A stretch of 54,908 nucleotides of DNA from a virus: the IMG/VR virus record IMGVR_UViG_3300021197_001056, positions 1 to 54,908 of that record; one strand, written 5' to 3'. Positions 1 to 7,662 of this stretch are shown here, piece by piece. Position 1 is the first letter of the stretch, and each line of letters begins with the position of its first letter. Both the position numbers and the translations under genes were made by a program. The notes beneath the pieces were generated by a model. The model was not told the DNA's origin. It searched no databases and saw only the letters and a list, made by a program, of their open reading frames with translations.

Positions 1-98
1 CCGTATCAATTAAAAATCCTTATTATAACAATAAATCTTACACAGACAAAGTTATGAATAAGTCTATAGATGATATGATTAAAGATAAAGATAGATGA
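1..98 (+). CDS. C-terminal end of an upstream gene, cut by the window edge
   Basis: An open frame enters from the left edge (codons in phase with base 3) and ends at the TGA at 96-98. The visible 31 residues are hydrophilic and end in DDMIKDKDR. The stop overlaps the next start as ATGA, the junction type used throughout this region, which supports it as a real coding end. Too little is visible to assign a function. Confidence 0.6.
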   Translation, partial: VSIKNPYYNNKSYTDKVMNKSIDDMIKDKDR

Positions 99-958
99 AT
101 AAAAATACTCCTATACTTAGAAAAAATTTAGATGAAGGTGTGCTAGGTGAAGCTAATATAGATGGAAGTATATTTATAGATAAGTCTGTTAAAAAAGGTA
201 GTCAGCAAGAGAAGGATATAATAGCTCATGAAAGTTTCCACACTAAGCAAATGAAAAGCGGGTTGTTGTCTTATGACGACAACAGTATTACATATAAGGG
301 TAAAAAGTACGAAAGAAAAGATGGTGCCATAAAGTACAATGGTAAGTTTTATAAAGAGGGTAGCGAAATGTTTCCTTGGGAGCAAGACGCGAATGAAGCT
401 ATAACCAGTGATTACTTTAAAGATTACGATTATTCGGAGCTTAAAAAAGTTAAACCACCTAATAGTAATTCTTATGATTGCATGTTAGAGGTTAAAGCTT
501 TAAATAAAATACCTTTAAACAAAGACTTCGTTAAGAAGCATGATGACATTGAGCAAGCGTTCAAAGATTTAATTAGCAAGAAAAAAATAAAGGACTACGA
601 TGAGACTATAGCTGCTGAATTAATAAAGAAATCCGCGCCTATAATATTAGATTTGAAAAATTACTTCAATAGGTCTAGACCAAAGGATATGGCTGTTAAA
701 ATGAATATCTCTATGCAAGATATAGAAATGGATTCTATGAAAACTATGTCTTACCCGTCTGGCCACTCAGCTCAAGCTTTCTTAATAGCTGGTGTGTTAG
801 GTGATCAATATCCTAGTAAAAAAAAAGATTTTAAAAGATTAGCTAAAAAAATATCTTATAGCAGGAGGGTTGCTCACGCTCACTATAAGAGTGATAGTAA
901 GTTTGGTGAGCTTCTAGGGAAATCAATGTACAAGCATATTAAAAACAAACAATCATGA
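95..958 (+). CDS. Zincin-like HExxH domain fused to a PAP2-family phosphatase domain
   Basis: The 287-residue protein has two recognisable parts. Residues 1-105 carry HESFH (45-49) and, about 45 residues later, a WEQDANEA segment whose Glu96 could be a third zinc ligand, as in gluzincin peptidases. Residues 180-270 contain all three PAP2 phosphatase signatures with exact spacing: K188-x6-RP (195-196), PSGH (221-224) and SR-x5-H-x3-D (Ser256 to Asp267). PAP2 enzymes use the two histidines to remove phosphate from lipids or small phosphoesters. No membrane segment or signal peptide is evident, so it looks like a soluble class A-like acid phosphatase. It overlaps both neighbours by ATGA, next to the basic protein and holin. 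The phosphatase fold is well supported; the peptidase activity and the substrate are inference. Confidence 0.75.
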   Translation: MNKNTPILRKNLDEGVLGEANIDGSIFIDKSVKKGSQQEKDIIAHESFHTKQMKSGLLSYDDNSITYKGKKYERKDGAIKYNGKFYKEGSEMFPWEQDANEAITSDYFKDYDYSELKKVKPPNSNSYDCMLEVKALNKIPLNKDFVKKHDDIEQAFKDLISKKKIKDYDETIAAELIKKSAPIILDLKNYFNRSRPKDMAVKMNISMQDIEMDSMKTMSYPSGHSAQAFLIAGVLGDQYPSKKKDFKRLAKKISYSRRVAHAHYKSDSKFGELLGKSMYKHIKNKQS

Positions 959-1296
959 TGAAAAAAACTCCTGCCAAAATGGCAAAAAAGTCTCCAGCAA
1001 AGATGATGAAAAAATCTCCTGCTAAAAAAGCTTTAAAAGGTAAACAAGGTAGTTTACCGAAAGAATTAAAAGATGCTATACTTGCTTCTCCCGGCAAGAT
1101 GTTAAAACCGTCAGCGTTGAAAATGATGAAAAAGTCTCCAGCTAAAATGGTAAAAAAATCTTCTACTAAAGTTAACAACATGAAGAACAAGACCACTGAG
1201 GAAAAGGCTCATAATAAAGCTGCTAGAAAAACTGAAGGATCTAGACTTAGACAAGGCGCTAGAAGACTTGTAAATAAGATTAAGAAAAAGAAATAA
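955..1296 (+). CDS. Lysine-rich KSPAK-repeat basic protein (histone-tail-like)
   Basis: This 113-residue protein is dominated by Lys, Ala, Pro and Met. About five copies of a K-K-[ST]-P-A-K-M unit lie in residues 1-70, followed by an Arg/Lys-rich tail ending KIKKKK. The composition resembles histone H1 tails and bacterial histone-like basic proteins, so nucleic-acid binding or DNA condensation is the natural guess. No folded domain is evident. The start overlaps the PAP2 gene stop (ATGA), with a second in-frame ATG directly after it. The stop overlaps the holin start as TAATG. Packaging into the virion and DNA neutralisation are possible but unproven. Confidence 0.7.
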   Translation: MMKKTPAKMAKKSPAKMMKKSPAKKALKGKQGSLPKELKDAILASPGKMLKPSALKMMKKSPAKMVKKSSTKVNNMKNKTTEEKAHNKAARKTEGSRLRQGARRLVNKIKKKK

Positions 1297-1688
1297 TGGG
1301 GTTCCTGCAGAAAGTGTTATCCTCTGGAGCAGGCAAGCTTATTAAGGACGTTGGCGGAGTCTTAGACGACCTCACCACTTCTAAAGAAGAAAAGTTAGCT
1401 GCACAGCATAAGATAAAAGAATTAATATCTAACCATGAGTTAGAGATGCAAAAGCAGGTGACTAATCGTTGGGAAGCAGACATGAAGTCTGATTCTTGGT
1501 TATCAAAGAACGTTAGACCACTAGTGCTTATGTTTTTAGTTGTATCAACAGTATTAATGATATTCATTGACGCTGGTGTTATAGCTTTTGATGTAGAACA
1601 AAAGTGGACTGATTTATTACAATTAGTATTAATAACAGTGATAGGAGCCTACTTCGGAGGACGTTCACTAGAAAAAACAAAAAAGTAA
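1296..1688 (+). CDS. Holin, GTA-type (3TM holin superfamily)
   Basis: The 130-residue protein has a charged amphipathic N-terminal half with coiled-coil character (residues 25-60), the segment NRWEADMKSDSWLSKNVRP that is typical of GTA-type holins, then two hydrophobic helices (about 74-92 and 105-121) and a basic tail. Holins of this family sit in the inner membrane and time release of the lysis enzyme. The gene starts on the TAATG junction with the basic protein. A second small membrane protein (39912-40124) is another holin candidate, so which one sets lysis timing cannot be decided here. The peptidase that would cross the membrane is probably the M15 protein at 48247-48705. Confidence 0.8.
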   Translation: MGFLQKVLSSGAGKLIKDVGGVLDDLTTSKEEKLAAQHKIKELISNHELEMQKQVTNRWEADMKSDSWLSKNVRPLVLMFLVVSTVLMIFIDAGVIAFDVEQKWTDLLQLVLITVIGAYFGGRSLEKTKK

Positions 1689-1701
1689 ATTAAATTTTAT
1701 T

Positions 1702-1989
1702 ATGGAAGCAACAAAAGAGAAAATTATCGATTTAAAGCCTAAAGCAGAAAAAATAACTGAAGAGGAGTTGGGTAAATTACAGAATGTAGTAAATAGAATA
1801 AATTCAACTCAATTTAGAATAGGTCAGTTAGAATCTCAAAAGCATGAAATGCTACATCAACATTCACAGTTACAAGGTCAAGTAGTAAAACTTCAAAATG
1901 ATTTAAACGAAAGTTATGGAACTTTTGACGTAAACTTAGACGATGGTACTATCAACTATCCAGAGAAAGATGGAGAATCACGTGATTAG
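1702..1989 (+). CDS. Small coiled-coil protein
   Basis: The 95-residue hydrophilic protein is mostly a predicted coiled coil (about residues 20-68: regular Leu/Ile/Val heptads rich in Gln, Glu and Lys) with an acidic C-terminal tail. It starts behind the A/T-only leader TAAATTTTATT, the style used across this window. Proteins of this shape are common in marine phages and are usually left as hypothetical. An assembly-chaperone or scaffold role is possible but nothing specific shows it. The end overlaps the next gene by 20 bases. Confidence 0.7.
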   Translation: MEATKEKIIDLKPKAEKITEEELGKLQNVVNRINSTQFRIGQLESQKHEMLHQHSQLQGQVVKLQNDLNESYGTFDVNLDDGTINYPEKDGESRD

Positions 1990-2194
1990 AAAGATCACTG
2001 TAGGTAAAGACTATAAGAACGATGCCATGCATTATTCTGTTGGTCAAGACGTTTACGGTGGTCATACGATATGTGATATATTAGAGGAAGATACTAAGTA
2101 CTCTATTTACATCAGGAAGAAGGATGTTGTTATTCCTTGGAAGGATTTCAATAAAAACATGGCAATATCAGTTGAATATAATTTAAACTACTGA
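1970..2194 (+). CDS. Small hypothetical protein, beta-rich
   Basis: A 74-residue protein beginning MENHVIRKITVG. The frame is open further upstream to an ATG at 1943, but that start would overlap the preceding gene by 47 bases, so 1970 (20-base overlap) is preferred. The sequence alternates Val/Ile/Tyr with charged residues (GQDVYGGHTICDILEED), as in a small beta-barrel or SH3-like fold. The stop overlaps the next start. No family is recognised. Confidence 0.6.
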   Translation: MENHVIRKITVGKDYKNDAMHYSVGQDVYGGHTICDILEEDTKYSIYIRKKDVVIPWKDFNKNMAISVEYNLNY

Positions 2195-2796
2195 TGAAAC
2201 CGTTATATGACTATATAATAAAACCCTCGGGGGATAGGTATAATAATTCTGTAGAAGTAGAGGATGGTAAAAGCTTAATATTAAATACTGAAATATTCAA
2301 TCATGGATATATTAACCGTAAAGCTATTATTATCTCTACTCCTATTAATAATGTACATAACTTACAGGAAGGCCAAGAAGTCATAGTTCATCATAACATA
2401 TTTAGAAGATGGCACAACGTTAAGGGTGTAGAAAAAAATAGCAAAGGATTTTTAAACGAAAACGAGTACTTAGCTAATCCTGATCAGATATACATGTATA
2501 AAACGCTAGATTGGGAATGCATTAATGGTTACACATTTGTAAAGCCGTTGAAAAATAAAGATAAATTTTCTATAGAAGTAGAAAGACCTTTGGTTGGTAT
2601 AGTTAAGTATTCTGACGGCACGTTTCTCCCTACGCAATTAGTTGGGTTTAGACCTAGTAGTGAATTTGAGTTTACTATAGACGGGGAAAGATTATACAGA
2701 GTTATGAATAATTTTATTACAATTGAATATGAATACCAAGGAGACGAAAAAGAATATAATCCAAGCTGGGCGGAGAGCAGTAGAAGAGTTAATTAA
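2194..2796 (+). CDS. Protein with two GroES-like halves (candidate co-chaperonin)
   Basis: The 200-residue protein can be read as two GroES-like units. Residues 1-105 begin MKPLYDYIIKP, similar to the RPLxDRVIVK opening of GroES, then show LILNTEI, AIIISTP and EGQEVIVHHN at the positions of the GroES mobile loop and beta-barrel strands. Residues 110-185 repeat the scheme with FVKPL, LVGIVKYSDG, VGFRP and IDGERLYRV, like the C-terminal strand of GroES. Phage co-chaperonins such as T4 gp31 help host GroEL fold capsid protein, which fits its place beside the packaging and capsid genes. Similarity was judged by eye and is weak at residue level, so a structural comparison is required for certainty. 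Confidence 0.5.
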   Translation: MKPLYDYIIKPSGDRYNNSVEVEDGKSLILNTEIFNHGYINRKAIIISTPINNVHNLQEGQEVIVHHNIFRRWHNVKGVEKNSKGFLNENEYLANPDQIYMYKTLDWECINGYTFVKPLKNKDKFSIEVERPLVGIVKYSDGTFLPTQLVGFRPSSEFEFTIDGERLYRVMNNFITIEYEYQGDEKEYNPSWAESSRRVN

Positions 2797-3004
2797 AGTA
2801 GCTAAAGAACCTATTGTAGATTCTGATGATGATATATCAGCAGATAGATTAAAGAACGCTGCAGCCACTAAGAAGCTAGCTATATTTGATGCTTTTGAAA
2901 TTTTAACTCGAATAGAGGAAGAAGAAAGAGTGTTGAATGATCTAGATAAACCTAAAGATAGTAAACCTAAATTTCAAGGGTTTGCGGAAGGAAGAAGTAA
3001 ATAA
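2729..3004 (+). CDS. Small terminase subunit candidate
   Basis: The 91-residue, mostly helical, charged protein lies immediately upstream of the large terminase and shares a TAATG junction with it. Position and size are the main reasons for the call; I see no definite helix-turn-helix. Residues 10-70 form two or three amphipathic helices, including ADRLKNAAATKKLAIFDAFE, followed by a disordered basic tail. The first ATG is at 2729. A TTG two codons upstream is possible. There is no later Met, so the 68-base overlap with the preceding gene appears real. Confidence 0.5.
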   Translation: MNTKETKKNIIQAGRRAVEELIKVAKEPIVDSDDDISADRLKNAAATKKLAIFDAFEILTRIEEEERVLNDLDKPKDSKPKFQGFAEGRSK

Positions 3005-5232
3005 TGTACGAACAGTCACTATACAAAGTAATTGAACCAGTAAAGCTAACCACTATTAATAGACTTAATAAGGGTAAGAAATGGAAGTATGGTTACAATA
3101 AGGAAAGTGATGTAATAGTTATATCTAAATCTGGGCAAGTAGGTGAAATACTTGATATACAAGGGTTGAAGATAGCTTTACCTAAAGTACCTAAAGATGT
3201 ATTCAGTTGCTCTAAGAAGAAGAGTGAGCAGAAGTGGAGAAAGTTTAGTACACCGGAAGTTTTCAAGAAAATTAAAACTAGGTTTGACTGGGTAGATTAT
3301 CCTGAAGAATTCAAACAAGCCCACTATGGATATATAGATCAAGAGTTTGATAGAAGAGAGAATGGGTTTTGGTTTATGAACAACGGTATTCCAACATACA
3401 TACCTGGTAGTTACTATATGTACCTACAATGGAGTAAGATTGATGTTGGTGCTCCAGATTTTAGAGAGGCCAATAGATTGTTTTTTATATTTTGGGAAGC
3501 GTGTAAAGCTGATCAGAGATGTTATGGGATGTGTTATTTAAAGAATAGACGTTCTGGTTTCTCATTTATGAGTTCAGCTGAAACCGTTAATTTAGCCACT
3601 CTCGCAGGTGATAGTAGATTTGGAGTGTTATCGAAAAGTGGAGCTGATGCTAAAAAAATGTTTACGGATAAGATAGTACCTATAAGTATTAACTATCCGT
3701 TTTTCTTTAAGCCTATACAAGATGGTATGGATCGCCCGAAGTCAGAGCTAGCTTACCGTGTACCAGCTAAAAAGTTTACTCGTAGAAAAATGGGTCTTCA
3801 TGAAGAGCAGGATGATATGGAAGGTCTTGATACTACTATTGACTGGAAAAACACTGGTGACAACAGTTATGATGGGGAAAAGCTTTCTTTATTAGTTCAC
3901 GATGAAAGTGGTAAATGGGAAAGACCTGATAATATACTACACAACTGGAGAGTTACAAAAACCTGCTTGAGGTTAGGTGGTAGAATAGTTGGTAAATGCA
4001 TGATGGGTTCAACTTCGAATGCGTTAGACAAAGGTGGTGATAACTTTAAAAAATTATTTTATGATTCAGATGTATCAAGACGAAATAGAAATGGTCAGAC
4101 AAAATCTGGTTTATATTCTTTGTTTATCCCAATGGAATGGAACTATGAAGGATTTATTGATGAGTTCGGACTTCCAGTATTTGATACACCAAGCAATGAC
4201 AGGCGAGGACCTCATGGTGCATTAATAGACATTGGTGTTGTTGATTATTGGGAGAACGAGGTCGATGGTTTAAAAGGTGATCAAGATGCGTTAAACGAAT
4301 TTTACAGGCAATTTCCTAGAACAGAAGAACATGCCTTCAGAGATGAGACTAAAAACTCATTATTCAACCTTGTCAAGATTTACGAACAGATCGATTATAA
4401 TGAGGGTAACAGAAACTCTTCCGTGCTAACTACTGGAAACTTTCAATGGGTTAATGGTGTTAAAGATAGTCAAGTTGTTTTTAGCCCTAATCCCAACGGT
4501 AGATTTAAAGTTAGCTGGGTACCAGGTAGTAAGTTGCAGAATAATGTAATAATAAAGAACGGTATTAAGCATCCTGGTAACGAGCATATGGGTGCGTTTG
4601 GTTGTGATAGTTATGATATATCTGGAACGGTAGACGGTAAAGGTTCTAAAGGAGCTTTGCACGGGTTAACTAAATTCAGTATGGAGGATGCTCCTGCTAA
4701 CACTTTCTTTTTAGAATACCTAGCTCGACCACAAACTGCAGAGACATTTTTTGAAGATGTTTTAATGGCTATCGTATTTTATGGTATGCCAATACTAGCA
4801 GAAAACAACAAGCCTAGATTATTATATTATTTACGAAGAAGAGGTTACAGAGGTTTTAGTATGAACCGCCCTGACAAGATATGGAATAAATTATCTGTAG
4901 CTGAAAAAGAAGTTGGTGGTATACCAAACTCTAGTGAAGATATAAAACAGGCTCACGCAGCAGCAATAGAAATGTACATTAACGATCATGTAGGTTTGCT
5001 TCAAGATGGTACTTACGGTACTATGTATTTTAACGAGACGTTAAACGATTGGAGTAGATTTGACATAACTAAAAGAACAAAGCATGATGCTTCCATTAGT
5101 ACTGGTTTAGCTATCATGGCTTGTAACAGGCATTTATATAGACCAAATCCAGAATACAAAAGAGAACCACTTAACATTTCTATATCTAAATATAAAAACG
5201 TAGGTTTTAATTCAACAATAATAAAAAAATAA
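3004..5232 (+). CDS. terL: Large terminase subunit (DNA packaging ATPase-nuclease)
   Basis: The 742-residue protein has the terminase plan. An unusual Walker A-like segment YLKNRRSGFS lies at about 178-187 and a Walker B with catalytic carboxylates (LLVHDE) at 296-301. A segment FYRQFPRTEEHAF near 433-444 resembles the link region of TerL proteins. The RNase H-like nuclease half has an Asp in GCDSYD (533-538) and further acidic residues near 600 and 699. The ATPase drives DNA into the prohead at the portal and the nuclease cuts the concatemer. The Walker A lacks the usual GKT, as in some T4-like and Bacteroidota phage terminases. It is flanked by the candidate small subunit and the portal gene, as expected. 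Confidence 0.88.
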   Translation: MYEQSLYKVIEPVKLTTINRLNKGKKWKYGYNKESDVIVISKSGQVGEILDIQGLKIALPKVPKDVFSCSKKKSEQKWRKFSTPEVFKKIKTRFDWVDYPEEFKQAHYGYIDQEFDRRENGFWFMNNGIPTYIPGSYYMYLQWSKIDVGAPDFREANRLFFIFWEACKADQRCYGMCYLKNRRSGFSFMSSAETVNLATLAGDSRFGVLSKSGADAKKMFTDKIVPISINYPFFFKPIQDGMDRPKSELAYRVPAKKFTRRKMGLHEEQDDMEGLDTTIDWKNTGDNSYDGEKLSLLVHDESGKWERPDNILHNWRVTKTCLRLGGRIVGKCMMGSTSNALDKGGDNFKKLFYDSDVSRRNRNGQTKSGLYSLFIPMEWNYEGFIDEFGLPVFDTPSNDRRGPHGALIDIGVVDYWENEVDGLKGDQDALNEFYRQFPRTEEHAFRDETKNSLFNLVKIYEQIDYNEGNRNSSVLTTGNFQWVNGVKDSQVVFSPNPNGRFKVSWVPGSKLQNNVIIKNGIKHPGNEHMGAFGCDSYDISGTVDGKGSKGALHGLTKFSMEDAPANTFFLEYLARPQTAETFFEDVLMAIVFYGMPILAENNKPRLLYYLRRRGYRGFSMNRPDKIWNKLSVAEKEVGGIPNSSEDIKQAHAAAIEMYINDHVGLLQDGTYGTMYFNETLNDWSRFDITKRTKHDASISTGLAIMACNRHLYRPNPEYKREPLNISISKYKNVGFNSTIIKK

Positions 5233-5235
5233 ATT

Positions 5236-7641
5236 ATGGCAGAGTCTGCGATAAAGAATTTTCCTTCTCAAGCAGTTAGTGACTTAGAGAAGATGACATA
5301 CGAGTATGGTTTGAAGGTTGGTAGAGCTATAGAACACGAGTGGTTCAGTAGTTCAAATGGTAAGTATTTAAACTCTAAAAACAACTTTCACAAACTTAGA
5401 TTGTACGCTAGAGGTGAACAGCCTATACAAAAGTATAAAGATGAGTTGTCTATCAACGGTGACTTAAGCTACTTAAATTTAGATTGGAAACCTGTACCTA
5501 TAATACCTAAGTTTGTAGATATTGTTGTGAATGGTATGGCTCAAAGAGCTTACGACGTTAAAGCTTACTCACAGGACAGCTATGGTATCAGCCAAAGAAC
5601 TGAGTACATGGAGTCTATATTAAAAGATATGAGATCTAAAAGGTTTAATGACACCGTGCAGTCTTCCATGGGTATTGATCTTTATGAAAACAATCCAGAA
5701 GATTTACCTGACACTGAAGAAGAATTAGCTTTACACATGCAGCTAGATTACAAGCAGGCTGTTGAGTTAGCTGAAGAGCAGGCTATAAATGTTTTAATGG
5801 AAGGTAGTAAGTTTGATTTAACTAAAAGAAGATGTCTTTACGACTTAACAACTATAGGTATTGGAGCAGTTAAGACTACGTTTGACTGGAGTGACGGGGC
5901 TAAAGTTGAATACGTTGACCCAGCTAACTTAGTTTACTCTTATACTGAGTCGCCTTACTTTGATGATATATACTACGTTGGTGAAGTTAAAGAAGTTCCA
6001 ATAAATGAGTTGGTAAAGCAGTTTCCTGAACTTACAGAAGAAGACGTTAAGGATTTAGTAGAAGGTCCTAGAAGCTCAATAAAAAGCTACAACAATAACA
6101 ATAGCAATAGAGATAGAAACAAAGTAAACGTACTTTATTTTAATTATAAAACTCATAAAAATAACACTTATAAAGTAAAAGAATTAAGCACTGGTGCTGA
6201 AAGAGTAATAGAGAAAGATGATACTTTTAATCCTCCTGCTGATATGGAAGGAAACTTTATGAAACTTGAAAGAGTGATGGAGTGCTTGTATGAAGGTGTG
6301 TTAATACTAGGTACTGACAAGCTACTTAAATGGGAGATGGCTAAAAACATGATGCGTACTAAGTCTAACTTTGATAAAGTTAAAATGAACTATAGTATAG
6401 TAGCACCTAGAATGTATCAAGGTAAAATAGAATCCACTGTTGGTAGAATAACTGGATTTGCTGATATGATACAGTTGACCCACTTGAAGTTGCAGCAAGT
6501 GTTGTCACGCATGGTACCTGATGGTGTTTATTTAGATGCGGATGGTTTAGCTGAAGTTGATCTTGGTAACGGAACTAACTATAATCCACAGGAAGCTTTA
6601 AACATGTTTTTTCAAACTGGTTCTGTTATAGGTAGATCTTTCACTTCTGAAGGAGATCAAAACCCTGGTAAAATACCTATTCAACAAATACAAAATGGTG
6701 CTGCAGGTGGGAAACTACAGAGTTTAATACAGACTTATAATTACTATTTGCAAATGATTCGAGACGTCACCGGACTAAACGAGTCTAGAGACGCATCTAC
6801 TCCTGATAAAAATTCTTTAGTTGGTATACAGAAAATAGCAGCCGCTAATTCTAACACCGCTACTAGGCATATATTACAATCTATGTTGTTGCTTGCTACT
6901 GAATCAGCTGAAGCTTTATCGTTAAGAATATCTGATATTATAGAGTACTCACCAACAAGAGAAGCTTTTATACAATCTATTGGCGCTCATAACGTAGCAA
7001 CATTAGATGAAATGAGTGATTTGCATCTTTATGATTTTGGTATATTTATAGAGTTAATGCCGGATGATGAGGAAAAACAAATACTTGAAAACAATATACA
7101 GCAAGCTTTATCTCAAAAAATAATAGATCTAGACGATGCTATAGATCTTAGAGAAATTCGTAACGTAAAGCTAGCTAATCAACTGTTAAAAATAAGAAGA
7201 CAGAGAAAGCTAGAAAGAGATCAAGCTATGCAACAACAAAATATTCAAGCTCAATCTCAAGCTAACCAACAAGCACAGCAAGCGGCGGCGCAAGCTGAAA
7301 TACAAAAGAATCAAGCTAAAGCTCAAATAGATATGAAACTAGAGCAGCAGAAGAATGATTTGAAAATGCAATTTTTAGAAAGAGAAGCTGCTGTTAAGAA
7401 AGAGTTAATGGATCACGAGATGCATATAAACATGCAGCTAAATGGTATAGAAAATAAAGTCTTAATGGGTAGAGACGCTATGAAAGAGGCTGGTCAAGAC
7501 CGTAGGCTAGATAAACAAGCAGCTAATAAAGCGCAGGAGATGGCGCAAAAAAATCAGGGTGAATCACTTAAAAGGTTTGAGTCATCAGGTAATGATGTAG
7601 TAGGAGGCGGAATCGGTTTAGAGCGGTTCGATCCTAAATAA
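5236..7641 (+). CDS. Portal protein
   Basis: The 801-residue protein directly follows the large terminase, with three bases between them. It has the look of podovirus portals: an N-terminal Tyr/Trp-rich region with a PVPIIPKFVDIVVNGMA segment (about 87-103), a central mixed alpha/beta core, and a long Gln/Ala-rich helical C-terminus (about 640-780, many QQ and QA pairs) that would form the barrel or crown. Twelve copies would sit at one capsid vertex, dock the terminase and pass DNA. The acidic stretch ENNPEDLPDTEEE (about 151-163) is a likely surface insertion. Called from gene order, length and general character. Confidence 0.85.
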   Translation: MAESAIKNFPSQAVSDLEKMTYEYGLKVGRAIEHEWFSSSNGKYLNSKNNFHKLRLYARGEQPIQKYKDELSINGDLSYLNLDWKPVPIIPKFVDIVVNGMAQRAYDVKAYSQDSYGISQRTEYMESILKDMRSKRFNDTVQSSMGIDLYENNPEDLPDTEEELALHMQLDYKQAVELAEEQAINVLMEGSKFDLTKRRCLYDLTTIGIGAVKTTFDWSDGAKVEYVDPANLVYSYTESPYFDDIYYVGEVKEVPINELVKQFPELTEEDVKDLVEGPRSSIKSYNNNNSNRDRNKVNVLYFNYKTHKNNTYKVKELSTGAERVIEKDDTFNPPADMEGNFMKLERVMECLYEGVLILGTDKLLKWEMAKNMMRTKSNFDKVKMNYSIVAPRMYQGKIESTVGRITGFADMIQLTHLKLQQVLSRMVPDGVYLDADGLAEVDLGNGTNYNPQEALNMFFQTGSVIGRSFTSEGDQNPGKIPIQQIQNGAAGGKLQSLIQTYNYYLQMIRDVTGLNESRDASTPDKNSLVGIQKIAAANSNTATRHILQSMLLLATESAEALSLRISDIIEYSPTREAFIQSIGAHNVATLDEMSDLHLYDFGIFIELMPDDEEKQILENNIQQALSQKIIDLDDAIDLREIRNVKLANQLLKIRRQRKLERDQAMQQQNIQAQSQANQQAQQAAAQAEIQKNQAKAQIDMKLEQQKNDLKMQFLEREAAVKKELMDHEMHINMQLNGIENKVLMGRDAMKEAGQDRRLDKQAANKAQEMAQKNQGESLKRFESSGNDVVGGGIGLERFDPK

Positions 7642-7662
7642 TTAATTATATAATATTTTATT

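Noticed and set aside
1943-1969. Upstream ATG extension of the 74-residue gene
   Set aside because: The extra nine residues overlap the preceding gene by 47 bases and look like out-of-frame sequence.
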